Assembly (NCBI GenBank): GCA_017514235.1
Contig: JAFWKK010000042.1
Span: 1 to 64,000 of the forward strand
Direction: 5' to 3'
DNA from: Kiritimatiellia bacterium
GTDB taxonomy: Bacteria > Verrucomicrobiota > Kiritimatiellia > RFP12 > UBA1067
Length of the DNA: 64,000 nt
The position numbers and the translations under genes were made by a program. The notes beneath the pieces are model-generated. The model was not told the DNA's origin, did not search any database, and worked only from the letters and a program-made list of their open reading frames with translations. Shown piece after piece: positions 35,876 to 44,540 of the stretch; within the stretch, counting starts at the first letter, position 1, and every line of letters begins with the position of its first letter.

Positions 35876-36639
35876 TCGTCCGCGCCATTGATGCGGGGCG
35901 TGTCGCGCACGGCTACCTGATAACCGGCGACCTGCGCGGCAGCTGCGAGGAACTGGTGGGGCTATTGCTCCGCCACCTTTTCCCAGACGCGCCGGAACAG
36001 GCCGCGTCAGGCGACCATCCGGACGTGGTGCGCCTCGAGCCGCAGGGCCGCAGCCGCACCATCAAGGTCCAGCGCGGCAAGGACGACGACGGCCCCGGCA
36101 TGCGCGACGGCATGATAGAGCCGATGTCAGCGACGTCCTTCTCTGGAGGATGGAAGGTCGGCATCGTCGTCGGCGCCGACAGGATGCAGCCGGAAGCCGC
36201 CAACGCCTTCTTGAAGTCTCTGGAGGAACCGGGTCCGAACACGCTTTACCTTTTGCTGACGGACAGGCCGGACGCCATCCTGCCGACGATCATCTCGCGT
36301 ACGCAGCGCATAGACCTGCCAATTTCGCCAGGACTCCTGGAAGGCGAGGACCTTGAGTCGGCCCGGAAGGCGTTCTACGCCAGGGACGCCGCCGCCCTCG
36401 CCGCGCAGCTTGCCGCGCTAAAGAAGGAGGCGGACGACCCCGACATTCCGCAAGTGCGCAAGTCGTTCTACCAGACCCTCATGGGATTCGTGCGCGAACT
36501 GATGCTGGACGGAAAGTTGCCGCGCTACAAGGCGTTCAGGAACGTGGATGCCGTCGAGGACGCCTACCGCCAGTCGGAAAAGGCGATAGGCGACGAGGCC
36601 GTGCTGTCGCTGATGCTTGACCGGATTGCGTTGCCGTGA
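35848..36639 (+). CDS. holB: DNA polymerase III delta-prime-like clamp-loader subunit
   Basis: A 263-residue clamp-loader protein. It shows HGYLITGDLRGSCEELV in place of a functional P-loop, as usual for delta-prime. It then has PDVVRLEPQG, GGWKVGIVVGADRMQPEAANAFLKSLEEPGPNTLYLLLTD and AILPTIISRTQRI, the standard delta-prime order (sensor 1 and the SRC-like motif, here SRT). The protein is shorter than E. coli HolB and seems to lack part of the C-terminal collar domain. It directly follows tmk and overlaps the next gene by four bases (GTGA). Confidence 0.85.
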   Translation: MEPGAAFDLIVRAIDAGRVAHGYLITGDLRGSCEELVGLLLRHLFPDAPEQAASGDHPDVVRLEPQGRSRTIKVQRGKDDDGPGMRDGMIEPMSATSFSGGWKVGIVVGADRMQPEAANAFLKSLEEPGPNTLYLLLTDRPDAILPTIISRTQRIDLPISPGLLEGEDLESARKAFYARDAAALAAQLAALKKEADDPDIPQVRKSFYQTLMGFVRELMLDGKLPRYKAFRNVDAVEDAYRQSEKAIGDEAVLSLMLDRIALP

Positions 36640-37478
36640 AATTTTCTCTCTCCACGAACTGGTGCAACAGGCGGCTGAACGACGGCGAGGCCATCGCCGA
36701 GCTGGCGCTCTCGCTCGGCTTTGCCGAGCTGGAACTTGGCTACAACACCACGCCCGAGCAGGTGCCGGGCTTCAAGCGCATGCTCGACAGGATTCCCGTG
36801 GGTAGCGTACATGCGTTCTGCCCCGTTCCGCTTTCCGCCCCGCAAGGCTACCCGGAGCTGTACCAGCTGGCGTCCTTCGACGAGGAGACTCGGAAGATGG
36901 CGAACTTCCAGGTGCGGCGAAACGTGGAATTTGCCGCATCCATCGGCGCCGACGCCGTAGTGCTGCACGCCGGGCGCGTGATGTGCCGGGGCTGGATAAA
37001 GAGATGGGACATGTCGCGCCGCGTGCGCCGCGGCCGCAAGATGCTCGATCCGTTCCGCCGCGAGCTTGACGCCCTGTTGCCGGTGCTGGAGCGCAACCGC
37101 GTGATTCTCGGGCTCGAGAACCTGCCGTATCTGGAAGGTTTCCCGGCGGAATGGGAAATCGGCGACGTCGTCGGCGAATGGGTGAGGCCTTGGTTTGACA
37201 CTGGACATGACCGCGTGCGGAGATGTTGCGGCTGGGCAGCCCAGGACGAGACGCCGCAGGCGCCAGACAAGCCGTCGCTCGTGCCCGTAGGCATGCACAT
37301 AAACGACGTGGTGGACAAGAACGACGATCACCTCGCCCCCGGCATGGGCAAGGTCGACTTTGCCGCGCTTAAGCCGCTCGCGGAGCGTGTGCGCCACGTC
37401 GTCTTTGAGCCGAACTCCGCCATCTCCGAATCCGACCTCCGCAAGGGGCTGGAGCATCTCTCCGCCCTCTGGCGCTGA
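36636..37478 (+). CDS. Sugar phosphate isomerase/epimerase (TIM barrel)
   Basis: A 280-residue xylose-isomerase-like TIM-barrel protein. Visible parts are FAELELGYNTTPEQV, GSVHAFCPVP with a His, AVVLHAGRV, VILGLENLPYLEGFP with a metal-ligand Glu, RPWFDTGHDRV with Asp and His ligands, GMHINDVVDKNDDHLAPGMGKVDF and VVFEPN. The HINDxxxxxDDHxxPGxGxxDF stretch is typical of active members. GTG at 36636 overlaps the holB stop (GTGA). The substrate is not identifiable. The gene is followed by a hairpin, so it probably closes the operon that starts at 32162. Confidence 0.82.
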   Translation: MKFSLSTNWCNRRLNDGEAIAELALSLGFAELELGYNTTPEQVPGFKRMLDRIPVGSVHAFCPVPLSAPQGYPELYQLASFDEETRKMANFQVRRNVEFAASIGADAVVLHAGRVMCRGWIKRWDMSRRVRRGRKMLDPFRRELDALLPVLERNRVILGLENLPYLEGFPAEWEIGDVVGEWVRPWFDTGHDRVRRCCGWAAQDETPQAPDKPSLVPVGMHINDVVDKNDDHLAPGMGKVDFAALKPLAERVRHVVFEPNSAISESDLRKGLEHLSALWR

Positions 37479-37483
37479 AATTG

Positions 37484-37508
37484 GGAAAACGGGTCTGACC
37501 TGTTTTCC
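37484..37508 (+). terminator. Hairpin after the isomerase gene, possible terminator
   Basis: A 10-pair stem (GGAAAACGGG / CCTGTTTTCC, one G-U pair) encloses a 5-base loop TCTGA. It has no T tract after it, so factor-independent termination is uncertain. Confidence 0.45.
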
Positions 37509-37539
37509 GCATAAAGCTGCACGTGAACGTGGCGGATTA

Positions 37540-37548
37540 TGGTATAAT
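37540..37548 (+). promoter_or_regulatory. Extended -10 promoter for gmd-fcl
   Basis: TTATGGTATAATATAC pattern with TATAAT at 37543-37548. A short inverted repeat CACGTgaACGTG at 37520-37531 lies just upstream, across the -35 position. The ATG of gmd follows after 43 bases. Confidence 0.75.
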
Positions 37549-37591
37549 ATACCGAAAGAAAAGCCATCTGAGAAGGATGCGAGGAAACACG

Positions 37592-38599
37592 ATGAAGAAG
37601 GCTCTGATAACGGGAATCACGGGGCAGGACGGCAGCTACCTGGCCGAGCTGCTGCTTGCGAAGGGCTATGAGGTGCATGGCATAATCCGGCGCTCCAGCT
37701 CGTTCAACACCGAGAGAATCGACCATCTTTACCAGGATCCGCACGTGAACGGGCAGACGCTCTTCCTTCACTACGGCGACCTGAGCGACAGCTCGAGCCT
37801 CATCAAGCTCGTGTACGAGATCCAGCCCGACGAGATATACAACCTTGCCGCGCAGAGCCATGTGCGCGTCTCGTTCGACTCCCCCGAATTCACCGGCGAC
37901 GTCGATGCGCTTGGCGCGATGCGGCTGCTGGAGGCGATACACCTCACCGGACTTGACAAGAAGACAAAGTTCTACCAGGCCTCGACCTCTGAGCTGTTCG
38001 GCCTTGTGCAGGAGGTTCCGCAGAAAGAGACGACGCCGTTCTATCCGAGGTCGCCGTATGCCGTGGCGAAGCTGTACGCCTACTGGGCCGTCAGGAACTA
38101 CCGCGAAGCCTATGGAATCTTCGCCTCGAACGGGATACTCTTCAACCACGAGTCGCCGCGTCGCGGCGAAACGTTTGTGACGCGCAAGATAACGCGCGCC
38201 GTCGGACGCATCAAGATGGGCCTTCAGCAAAAGCTGTACATGGGCAACATAAACTCCTTGCGCGACTGGGGATTCGCCGGCGACTATGTGGAGGGAATGT
38301 GGCGCATCCTCCAGCACGACCGCCCCGACGAGTTCGTGCTTGCCACGGGCGAAATGCACTCCGTAAAGGAATTCCTTGAGGCGGCTTTCGGCCGCGTAGG
38401 TCTCGATTGGGAGAAGTACGTGGAATGCGACAGGCGCTACCTGCGTCCGACCGAGGTAGACCAGCTTCTTGGCGATGCGACCAAGGCACGCCGCGAACTG
38501 GGCTGGGAGCCGAAGGTGAAGTTTCCCGACCTTGTGGCGATGATGGTCGATGCCGACCTTGAGCTCGCCCGCAAGGAACGGGCAGCGAAGGAGGCGTGA
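37592..38599 (+). CDS. gmd: GDP-mannose 4,6-dehydratase
   Basis: Converts GDP-D-mannose to GDP-4-keto-6-deoxymannose, the first committed step to GDP-L-fucose. The 335-residue SDR enzyme shows [19 protein letters not shown] at the N terminus, [45 protein letters not shown], the catalytic [15 protein letters not shown], and [19 protein letters not shown]. All are diagnostic for Gmd. The start has GAGGAAA as ribosome-binding site. fcl follows immediately, making a two-step fucose donor operon for surface polysaccharide. Confidence 0.95.
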   Translation: MKKALITGITGQDGSYLAELLLAKGYEVHGIIRRSSSFNTERIDHLYQDPHVNGQTLFLHYGDLSDSSSLIKLVYEIQPDEIYNLAAQSHVRVSFDSPEFTGDVDALGAMRLLEAIHLTGLDKKTKFYQASTSELFGLVQEVPQKETTPFYPRSPYAVAKLYAYWAVRNYREAYGIFASNGILFNHESPRRGETFVTRKITRAVGRIKMGLQQKLYMGNINSLRDWGFAGDYVEGMWRILQHDRPDEFVLATGEMHSVKEFLEAAFGRVGLDWEKYVECDRRYLRPTEVDQLLGDATKARRELGWEPKVKFPDLVAMMVDADLELARKERAAKEA

Positions 38600-38601
38600 C
38601 G

Positions 38602-39552
38602 ATGAAGAAAGTCTACGTAGCCGGGCACCGCGGCATGGTCGGCTCCGCCGTGTGCCGTGCGCTTTCGTCGCCGGATTCGCCGCTTGGCCCAGTCGAGCTT
38701 GTAGTCAGGACGCATTCGGAGCTGGACCTGCTGGATCCTGCCTCAGTCAGGCGTTTCTACGAGGCGGAGCGTCCCGACGTCGCCGTGATCGCTGCTGCGC
38801 GCGTCGGCGGCATAGGCGCCAATTCCGCCGCGAACTCTCGCTTCCTCTACGAGAACGAGATGATAGCGATGAACACGGTCTGGGGTGCGGCTGAGGCCGG
38901 GGTCGGGCGGCTTCTCTTCCTCGGGTCCACTTGCATCTACCCGCGTCTCGCGCCGCAGCCGATTCCCGAGGACGCGCTGCTTTCGGGTCCGCTTGAGAAG
39001 ACCAACGAGGGATATGCGCTCGCCAAGATATCGGGCCTCAAGCTTTGCGAGTTCCTTCGCCGGGAAAGGGGGCTTCTCTATCATTCGCTCATGCCTACGA
39101 ACCTCTACGGACCGGGCGACAACTACGACATAGCCGGCGGACACGTCCTGCCGACGCTGATCCGCAAGTTCGAGACGATGAAGGACGTCGTTCCCCTCTG
39201 GGGCACCGGCTCGGCCATACGCGAGTTCCTGCACGTGGACGACCTCGCTTCCGCATGCCTTTTCGCGCTTTCGCTCGACGAGCCGCCGGATCTCATGAAC
39301 GTTGGTTCTGGCGAAGAGGTTACGATCCGCGAGCTTGCCGAGGCCGTAAGGGAGGCGACAGGTTCTACGGCGCAGATCACATGGGACTCATCCAAGCCGG
39401 ACGGCACGCCGCGCAAGCTTTGCGACACTTCCCTTATCCGTTCGCTTGGTTGGAAGCCGCGCATTTCGCTCAGGGAGGGTCTCGCGATGACAGTGGCGAG
39501 CTACCGGGCGGAACTTGCCGCAGGTACGGTTCGGCTCGGAAAAGGCGAATGA
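38602..39552 (+). CDS. fcl: GDP-L-fucose synthase
   Basis: Epimerises and reduces GDP-4-keto-6-deoxymannose to GDP-L-fucose. The 316-residue SDR protein has VYVAGHRGMVGSAV at the N terminus, AAARVGGIGANSA, FLGSTCIYPRLAPQPIPEDALL, the catalytic GYALAKISGLKLCE and HSLMPTNLYGPGDNYD. ATG at 38602 is chosen because AAGGAGG lies 7 bases before it; a GTG at 38596 would sit inside that spacing. It is the natural partner of gmd upstream, and the stop overlaps the ABC gene start (ATGA). Confidence 0.94.
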   Translation: MKKVYVAGHRGMVGSAVCRALSSPDSPLGPVELVVRTHSELDLLDPASVRRFYEAERPDVAVIAAARVGGIGANSAANSRFLYENEMIAMNTVWGAAEAGVGRLLFLGSTCIYPRLAPQPIPEDALLSGPLEKTNEGYALAKISGLKLCEFLRRERGLLYHSLMPTNLYGPGDNYDIAGGHVLPTLIRKFETMKDVVPLWGTGSAIREFLHVDDLASACLFALSLDEPPDLMNVGSGEEVTIRELAEAVREATGSTAQITWDSSKPDGTPRKLCDTSLIRSLGWKPRISLREGLAMTVASYRAELAAGTVRLGKGE

Positions 39553-40283
39553 CTCAGTCTGGTTCCGGAATGTCCGGCTCGCTAGTCGAAGTGCGCGACC
39601 TGCACGTAAGGTACGGCGACTTCGAGGCCGTGCGCGGAGTGTCGTTCGCGCTCGGCGCAGGCGAAATCCTAGGAATCGTCGGGGAGTCAGGCAGCGGAAA
39701 GTCGACGATAGCGAAGACGGTCATGGGACTGGAGCGGGCGAGTTCCGGTTCGGTGCGCGTGAATGCGTCGGTGCAGATGATCTTCCAGGACGCCGTAGGC
39801 TCTCTCAATCCGCGCATGACCGTAAGGCAGGCTCTCGCAGAGGTGCTGCGGGTCAGGGGGCGCGGAAGCCAGTCGCCAGCCGGATTGCTTTCCCTTGTCG
39901 GCCTTAGCGAAGCCGTGCTGGACCAGTATCCTCGCGAGATGTCCGGCGGACAGTGCCAGCGCGTCAGCGTTGCCAGGGCGCTTGCCTGCGAGCCGCAGGT
40001 TCTCGTAGCCGACGAGCCGGTGAGCGCCCTTGACGTGTCGGTGCAGGCGCGCGTCCTGAACCTGCTGCGCGACTTGCGGCGTGACCTGGGGCTTGCGATC
40101 CTTCTCATAGCCCATGACTTGGCCGTAGTGAAGAACGTCTGCGACCGGATATGCGTGATGGAGAAGGGTGTCTTTGTGGACGAGGGCAATCCGGAATCCG
40201 TATTCGCTTCGCCGACGAGCGCCTATACGAGGCGGCTTCTCGACGCCGTACCGCGCATTTCTGCGGCGGAGGCTGCAGTATGA
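39549..40283 (+). CDS. Oligopeptide/dipeptide-type ABC transporter ATP-binding protein
   Basis: A 244-residue ATPase with Walker A GIVGESGSGKST, a Q-loop near MIFQDAVGSLNPRMTV (typical of DppF/OppF), the signature MSGGQCQRVSVARAL, Walker B VLVADEPVSALD and the H-loop in LLIAHDLAVVKNV. The SLNPRMTV and DVSVQA motifs mark the peptide/nickel family. No permease or binding protein lies nearby, and the length is shorter than most OppF proteins, which carry an extra C-terminal region. It probably works with components encoded elsewhere. Confidence 0.88.
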   Translation: MTQSGSGMSGSLVEVRDLHVRYGDFEAVRGVSFALGAGEILGIVGESGSGKSTIAKTVMGLERASSGSVRVNASVQMIFQDAVGSLNPRMTVRQALAEVLRVRGRGSQSPAGLLSLVGLSEAVLDQYPREMSGGQCQRVSVARALACEPQVLVADEPVSALDVSVQARVLNLLRDLRRDLGLAILLIAHDLAVVKNVCDRICVMEKGVFVDEGNPESVFASPTSAYTRRLLDAVPRISAAEAAV

Positions 40284-40873
40284 TGGTTGACAAAGGCGAG
40301 TTGCGCGACGCGATGCGGGCGTATCGCCGCGCCGAGCCGGCCGCTGCGCGCGCCGCCGCGTCAGACGCGGTGTGCCGCAGGCTGGCGGACCGGGAGGAAA
40401 TTCGCCGCGCGATTGCGGAGAGGCGTCCGATTGCGGCATATCTTGCCGCCGGCAGTGAACTTTCAGTGGATGGGTTTATCTTCTCTGCCGCACGTCGGCC
40501 GGGGGCGTTGCTCGCCGTGCCACGCTGGAACGGCACGGCATACGAATTGGCTGCGGTCCGCGAGCCTGACGGGCCGATGGCCTCAGGTCCGCTTGGAATC
40601 CGCGAGCCGGGTCCGTCGGCGCCGGCGGTCGATCCGGCCTCAATTGCCGTCTGGATCGTGCCGGGGCTGGCGTTTACGGCGGACGGGATCCGTCTCGGAC
40701 AAGGCGGCGGCTGGTACGACCGGCTGCTTGCGGAGTCCGCCCTGGGTGCTGCGAAGCTTGGCATCGCATATGACTTTCAGCTCGTGCCCTGCATTCCGGC
40801 AGAGCCGCATGACGTGCGCATGACTGCGGTGGTTACGCCAGGCCTGTCCGTGACTGCGCAAAGTATGGTATAA
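40280..40873 (+). CDS. 5-formyltetrahydrofolate cyclo-ligase
   Basis: Converts 5-formyl-THF to 5,10-methenyl-THF with ATP. The 197-residue protein has the family layout: an N-terminal helical part with RDAMRAYRRA, PIAAYLAAGSEL, LLAVPRWNG, and the diagnostic GIRLGQGGGWYDRLLAE near residues 136-152, then GIAYDFQLV and PHDVRMTAVVTP. Two ATG codons (40280 and 40283) overlap the ABC gene stop. The C terminus reads MV followed by TAA, and these codons form part of the next promoter (ATGGTATAA). Confidence 0.88.
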   Translation: MMVDKGELRDAMRAYRRAEPAAARAAASDAVCRRLADREEIRRAIAERRPIAAYLAAGSELSVDGFIFSAARRPGALLAVPRWNGTAYELAAVREPDGPMASGPLGIREPGPSAPAVDPASIAVWIVPGLAFTADGIRLGQGGGWYDRLLAESALGAAKLGIAYDFQLVPCIPAEPHDVRMTAVVTPGLSVTAQSMV

Positions 40874-40874
40874 T
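40866..40874 (+). promoter_or_regulatory. Extended -10 promoter overlapping the cyclo-ligase stop
   Basis: TATGGTATAATA pattern; TATAAT at 40869-40874 contains the TAA stop of the upstream gene (40871-40873). The next ATG (40895) has an AAAGGAG site at 40884-40890, so this transcript has a short normal leader. Confidence 0.75.
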
Positions 40875-40894
40875 AAGCAAAACAAAAGGAGCAA

Positions 40895-42667
40895 ATGATG
40901 AAGGAAAGGTTGCTGTGCGCGATTCTTCTCGCGTTGGCGTTCGCCGCAGGGGCTGGCGAGCGCGTGAAGATATGGCCGGAGGGCAAGATGCCCGACGCGC
41001 AGGAGCATCAGATTGCGGCGATGACCGACGAGGCCAAGGCCCCGGGGTTCGTGGCGGTGGAGCATCGCGACCCGTATCTCGAATGGCTTGAAAAGCCGGC
41101 AAAGCCCAACGGCTGCTGCATGATACTCATATCCGGCGGCGGCTACAAGAGCTGCTGCGACGTCGGACTCGTGAAGATGTGGGGCGAGAAGTTCACTGCC
41201 GCCGGGTTCCAGTGCGTGAACTTCGTCTACCGCACGCCGCGGCCGAAGGGGGTTCCAATCCACCAGACGGCGTGGGAAGACGGCCAGCGCGCCGTACGCC
41301 TCGTGCGTGCGGCGGCCGCGGAGCGAGGCTTCGACCCCGAGAGGATAGGCACGATCTCGATGTCCGCAGGCTCGCATCTGGCAACGCTCCTGGCGACGAG
41401 CGCCCTCACGCCGGCGTACGGACGCATCGACGGGATCGACGACCTGCCGTGCCACATCGCCTGGGCGATCACGGGTGCCATTGCCTACGCCGTGACGGAC
41501 GGGATAGGCGTGCCGAACACGCGCAATGGACAGGCTATCGACGCCAAGCTCGACGACATCTTCAAGTTTGACGCAAAAACCGCGCCGATGTGTATGTTCC
41601 ACGGCAGCGCCGACATCTATTCCCCGACGGCGTCTACGTTCGTGTACCGCGAGCTGAGAAAGCGCAAGGTTCCGGCCGAGCTGCACCTCTTCGCGGACCG
41701 TCCCCACGGCTTCTGGGGGCGGGACGGCAAGGGCGATGCGGCGGCCGCTTACGACAACTGGTTCGACCGTGCGATGGAGTTTCTCGCGCAGTTGGGGTTC
41801 CTCGGCCAGCTGGCTCCGGAAGAGGAAATCATGGCGCGGTATGCGAAGGACTTCCACGACCCGGCGAAGTACGTGAAGGAGAACCTCTGGCCAGAGGGGA
41901 AGACGCCGGACTTCCAGGAGAATCAGTGCGTTCCATACATCGAGTGGTACATTCCATCCAACCTTACGACGAAGGCGGTGCAGATAATCTACTCCGGCGG
42001 CTCGTACATGGGCAACGGGCCGGCTGGCGCCGAAGTCGCGCCCGCGAGGCGCTTTCTGAACGAGAAGGGGATGGCGGTCGTCACGATGAAATACCGCACG
42101 CCCCGCCCCGCCCCGCCGCTCGCAAAGCACACGACGGCATGGCAGGACCTGCAGCGCTGCATCCGCATCGTCCGCTCGAAGGCGGCGGCGAAGGGGCTTG
42201 ACCCGAACCGCATCGGCATCATGGGGTCTTCGGCCGGCGGGCACCTGACGCTCATGGGCGTGACCAGTTCGCGCAGCCGCGCATACTGGAACGTCGACGA
42301 CATCGACAAGCTGCCGTGCAACGTCCAGTGGGGCGTCGGCATCTATCCGGCGTACTCGCTCACCGACGGGAGCGAAAAGTGCAACACGGGCGGCGGGAAC
42401 GACGATTCCGCGCGGCTCGTGCCGGAATTCGCGTTCGACCCGGACACGTGCCCGATGGTGTTCATACACGGCGACGCGGACGGCTGGGCGGCGATGAACT
42501 CGGTTAAGGCATGGGAGCAGATGCGCCGCATGGGCATCGGGAGCGACCTGCACACGCTGTGCCTGAGGCCGCACTGCTTCCAGTTCAAGGCGTCGCCGGG
42601 AACCGGCAGCTACACGTGGTTGGGCCGCATCTGGGAGTTCATGAACCACAAGGGGATAAACAGGTAA
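40895..42667 (+). CDS. Secreted tandem alpha/beta-hydrolase (two esterase domains)
   Basis: A 590-residue exported protein with a signal peptide (LLCAILLALAFAAGAG) and two copies of a BD-FAE/acetyl-esterase-like fold. Copy 1 has CMILISGGGYKS, FVYRTPRP, RIGTISMSAGSHLATL (nucleophile near residue 156), then FHGSADIYSPTAS and DRPHGF. Copy 2 has QIIYSGGSYMGNG, MKYRTPRPAPPLAKHTTAWQDLQR, RIGIMGSSAGGHLTLM (nucleophile near 445), FIHGDADGWAAMNSV and LRPHCF. Both copies keep Ser, Asp and His in order, so both look active. Such enzymes deacetylate xylan, pectin or related glycans. AAAGGAG precedes the start. Confidence 0.85.
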   Translation: MMKERLLCAILLALAFAAGAGERVKIWPEGKMPDAQEHQIAAMTDEAKAPGFVAVEHRDPYLEWLEKPAKPNGCCMILISGGGYKSCCDVGLVKMWGEKFTAAGFQCVNFVYRTPRPKGVPIHQTAWEDGQRAVRLVRAAAAERGFDPERIGTISMSAGSHLATLLATSALTPAYGRIDGIDDLPCHIAWAITGAIAYAVTDGIGVPNTRNGQAIDAKLDDIFKFDAKTAPMCMFHGSADIYSPTASTFVYRELRKRKVPAELHLFADRPHGFWGRDGKGDAAAAYDNWFDRAMEFLAQLGFLGQLAPEEEIMARYAKDFHDPAKYVKENLWPEGKTPDFQENQCVPYIEWYIPSNLTTKAVQIIYSGGSYMGNGPAGAEVAPARRFLNEKGMAVVTMKYRTPRPAPPLAKHTTAWQDLQRCIRIVRSKAAAKGLDPNRIGIMGSSAGGHLTLMGVTSSRSRAYWNVDDIDKLPCNVQWGVGIYPAYSLTDGSEKCNTGGGNDDSARLVPEFAFDPDTCPMVFIHGDADGWAAMNSVKAWEQMRRMGIGSDLHTLCLRPHCFQFKASPGTGSYTWLGRIWEFMNHKGINR

Positions 42668-42679
42668 CGGGCGGATGAC

Positions 42680-44521
42680 ATGAGAAATCTTACAGCAGAC
42701 GAGCTAAGGGAAGAGTATCTGAGGTTCTTCGAGTCGAAGGGCCACGCAAGGATATCCGGAGCGTCGGTGATTCCCGAGAACGACCCCACGGTTCTGTTCA
42801 CGACGGCGGGAATGCACCCGCTCGTCCCGTACCTGATGGGCGAGATGCCGCATCCGGCGGGAACACGCCTAACGGACGTCCAGAAGTGCGTGCGCACTGG
42901 CGACATAGACGAAGTCGGCGACGCCGCGCATCTCACGTTCTTCGAGATGCTGGGCAACTGGTCGCTCAACGACTACTTCAAGAAGGAAGCGATCTCGTGG
43001 AGCTTCGAGTTCCTCACCAAGCACCTCGGCTTCAGTCCGGAGCAGCTGAACGTAACGGTCTTCCGCGGCGAAGGCAAGGAGGGCGAGGACGGCTACATAC
43101 CAGCCGATGAGGAAGCCGTTGAGATATGGAAGTCGGTTGGCATTCCCGAAGATCGAATCTTCCGCTTGCCGCGCGAGGACAACTGGTGGGGCCCTGCGGG
43201 CACGACTGGGCCGTGCGGACCTGACACCGAGATGTTCATCGACACAGGCAAGGCCAAGTGCGGCGACGGGTGCCGTCCGGGCTGTCACTGCGGGAAGTAC
43301 ATTGAGATATGGAACGATGTCTTCATGCAGTACAACAAGAACGAGGAAGGCAGGTTCGTTCCGCTCGGGCGTCACAACGTCGACACCGGCATGGGCGTGG
43401 AACGCACCGTCTGCATGCTCAGCGGCGCGCCGACGGTCTATGACACGGAGATATTCGCACCGATCATGGCGGCGATAGAGGAGCTGGCGGCTTCGTCGGG
43501 AGGCGGGGCTGCGGGTGCGTCCGCCGCCGAGGAAAGGCTTCGCGCCAAGCGAATCGTCGCGGACCACATGCGCACTGCGACGTTCATACTCTGCGATCCG
43601 AAGGGAGGCGTGAAGCCCGGCAACATCGGCGCCAACTACGTGCTGAGGCGGCTTATACGCCGCGCCGTGAGGTACGCGCGCATGCTGGGGATCGGCCCTG
43701 GCTTCACGGTCAGGCTTGCGGAGGTCATCTGCGAGAAGTACCGCCACGTGTATCCTGAGCTTGGCGTCAATCTCGCGCAGTGCAGGCTCGACCTCGAGGC
43801 CGAGGAGAAGCGCTTTAACGCAACTCTCGACAAGGGCGAGGCGATGTATCTCAAGGTCGCGGAACAGCTCAAGGCGCACGGCCAGTCGCAGATAAGCGGC
43901 AAGACCGCCTTCAAGCTCTACGATACGTTCGGCTTTCCGTTCGAGATGACGTGCGAGATGGCGGCGAAGGACGGCCTTACGGTAGACAAGGAGGGCTTCG
44001 AGGAGGCGAACCGCAAGCATCAGGAGCTGTCGCGCACGACGTCGGCGGGCTCGTTCAAGGCGGGCCTGCAGGACAATTCCGCAGTCGTCACGCGCATGCA
44101 CACCGCTACGCACCTCCTCCACGCAGCGCTCCACAGGGTGCTGGGTCCGACGGCCAACCAGAAGGGTTCCAACATCACGGCCGAGCGGCTGCGCTTCGAC
44201 TTCACCTGGCCCGAGAAGATGACGGACGCGCAGGTCGCCGAGGTCGAGCGGCTGGTGAACGGGTGGATCCAGGAGGGAATTCCCGTAACGAAGAAGCTGA
44301 CGACTGTCGAGGAGGCAAAGGCAGAGGGGGCGATGGCGCTCTTTGGCGCGAAGTACGGCGACCAGGTTTCGCTTTATTCCATCGGCGACGTCTCGAAGGA
44401 GATATGCTGCGGGCCGCACGTGGAGAACACGAGCGAACTCGGATCGTTCAAGATCCAGAAGGAGCAGAGCTCGTCCGCCGGGGTCCGCCGCATCAAGGCG
44501 GTGATTGGCAATCTGTCCTGA
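42680..44521 (+). CDS. alaS: Alanyl-tRNA synthetase, short form lacking C-Ala
   Basis: A 613-residue AlaRS, far shorter than the approximately 875-residue common form. The catalytic core is complete: FFESKGHARISGASVIPENDPTVLFTTAGM, KCVRTGDIDEVGDAAHLTFFEMLGNWS, WWGPAGTTGPCGPDTEMF, HNVDTGMGVERT. A four-Cys cluster C194-x3-C198-x3-C202-x-C204 is a possible zinc site. The editing domain keeps HTATHLLHAALHRVLG and CCGPHVENTSELGSFKI. The protein stops directly after the editing domain, so the DHHA1/C-Ala part is absent. Spirochaetal AlaRS is similarly short and also carries this Cys-rich insert. The start lies 12 bases after the esterase gene. Confidence 0.92.
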   Translation: MRNLTADELREEYLRFFESKGHARISGASVIPENDPTVLFTTAGMHPLVPYLMGEMPHPAGTRLTDVQKCVRTGDIDEVGDAAHLTFFEMLGNWSLNDYFKKEAISWSFEFLTKHLGFSPEQLNVTVFRGEGKEGEDGYIPADEEAVEIWKSVGIPEDRIFRLPREDNWWGPAGTTGPCGPDTEMFIDTGKAKCGDGCRPGCHCGKYIEIWNDVFMQYNKNEEGRFVPLGRHNVDTGMGVERTVCMLSGAPTVYDTEIFAPIMAAIEELAASSGGGAAGASAAEERLRAKRIVADHMRTATFILCDPKGGVKPGNIGANYVLRRLIRRAVRYARMLGIGPGFTVRLAEVICEKYRHVYPELGVNLAQCRLDLEAEEKRFNATLDKGEAMYLKVAEQLKAHGQSQISGKTAFKLYDTFGFPFEMTCEMAAKDGLTVDKEGFEEANRKHQELSRTTSAGSFKAGLQDNSAVVTRMHTATHLLHAALHRVLGPTANQKGSNITAERLRFDFTWPEKMTDAQVAEVERLVNGWIQEGIPVTKKLTTVEEAKAEGAMALFGAKYGDQVSLYSIGDVSKEICCGPHVENTSELGSFKIQKEQSSSAGVRRIKAVIGNLS

Positions 44522-44524
44522 TAA

Positions 44525-44533
44525 TGGTATAAT
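44525..44533 (+). promoter_or_regulatory. Extended -10 promoter for the BamD-like gene
   Basis: AATGGTATAATG pattern with TATAAT at 44528-44533, directly behind the alaS stop. A GTG start at 44541 follows after 7 bases, so a leaderless GTG transcript is predicted. Confidence 0.72.
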
Positions 44534-44540
44534 GTCCAGC

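Noticed and set aside
40640..42649. 669-residue open frame on the - strand
   Set aside because: Antisense to the tandem esterase gene; composition is that of a complementary-strand shadow.
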